A stretch of DNA of 64,000 bases from Curvularia sp. ZM96 (Eukaryota; Ascomycota; Dothideomycetes; Pleosporales; Pleosporaceae): the NCBI GenBank assembly GCA_022457065.1, contig JAJGBQ010000005.1, positions 2,294,001-2,358,000 of the forward strand. Reading direction: 5' to 3'. The position numbers and the translations under genes are program-made. Positions 63,821-64,000 of the stretch are shown here, piece after piece. The number at the start of each line of letters is the position of its first letter. The first letter of the stretch is position 1. The notes under the pieces are model-generated. The model made no database searches, was not told where the DNA came from, and saw only the letters and a program-made list of their open reading frames with translations.

Positions 63821-64000
63821 ATGTCGGCACCCGACAACACTACTCATGATATCAACATGGATGCCGAGGCCGCCGTTGCTACAAGCTTGGAAGCCTCACC
63901 CACAGAGGGATCCTCGGGTCAAGAGCTCACTCTAGATTCCGAGGGAACTCCTACGGATATTAGAGGCGGAAGTGGAAGCAGCGCGGATGAGGTCAACGAC
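63821..64000 (+). CDS. hypothetical protein, 5' part, cut by window edge
   Basis: ATG 63821 (context AACATGTC) opens a frame to the right edge: an acidic, Ser/Thr-rich N-terminus of 60 residues (MSAPDNTTHDINMDAE...). No domain is visible in the window. The preceding leader supports a real start; the product cannot be identified. Confidence 0.6.
   Translation, partial: MSAPDNTTHDINMDAEAAVATSLEASPTEGSSGQELTLDSEGTPTDIRGGSGSSADEVND

Noticed and set aside
20459..63935. A secondary-metabolite or other functional gene cluster.
   Set aside because: No polyketide synthase, NRPS, terpene cyclase or P450 is present; the enzymes found (methyltransferases, esterase, hydrolase) are scattered among housekeeping genes.

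Overview
The window is nuclear DNA of a filamentous ascomycete. Genes are short-spaced (about 33 protein genes in 64 kb), introns are small (mostly 49-66 nt, with GT..AG ends and CTGAC-like branch sites), tRNA genes carry introns and a single dispersed 5S rRNA gene is present. Typical fungal families occur: HET domain, CE15 glucuronoyl esterase, T5orf172, forkhead, and F-box proteins with divergent tails. The overall make-up fits Dothideomycetes, perhaps Pleosporales; that placement is an inference, because no sequence search was run.

Layout. 0-9 kb: 5' part of a secreted glucuronoyl methylesterase (minus), a methyltransferase that appears to be spliced in frame to a GFA/CENP-V domain, a coiled-coil protein, and a four-exon copper amine oxidase. 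9.5-20 kb: tRNA-Gly, a T5orf172 (GIY-YIG-like) protein, ATG101, mitochondrial ornithine acetyltransferase divergent from ORC2, tRNA-Ile, and a four-exon thiol methyltransferase. 20-27 kb is more accessory: a membrane-anchored kinase-like protein, a HET protein, and a protein with an 18-nt/6-residue repeat tract. 27-34 kb: an MSS116-type DEAD-box helicase, a 2.7-kb spacer and a forkhead factor. 34-39.6 kb is sparse: a 5S rRNA gene, a small 3-TM protein and a Ser/Thr-rich single-pass membrane protein.

40-46 kb is a dense housekeeping block of mostly divergent or convergent pairs: BUD31 / complex I NDUFA6 / RPC19 / HIS3, then an F-box-like gene / AP-2 mu. 46-50.6 kb holds two tandem paralogs of an unrecognised family (conserved N-terminal domain plus C-terminal coiled coil, with an intron at the same place) and a small secreted cysteine-rich protein. 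52-59 kb: a six-exon M13 metalloprotease with a membrane anchor, an HSL-type esterase and an epoxide-hydrolase-like enzyme. 59-64 kb: two related F-box proteins flanking a beta-carbonic anhydrase, and the start of a further gene at the right edge.

The genes do not form one pathway and I see no biosynthetic cluster. The most interesting items are the methyltransferase-GFA fusion, the tandem paralog family (one member with a start codon apparently split by an intron), a 5S rRNA gene whose inner helices differ from the usual fungal sequence yet still pair, and an exact tandem 9-mer in the ARG7/ORC2 divergent promoter. All splice sites were placed by eye from reading frame and GT..AG signals.
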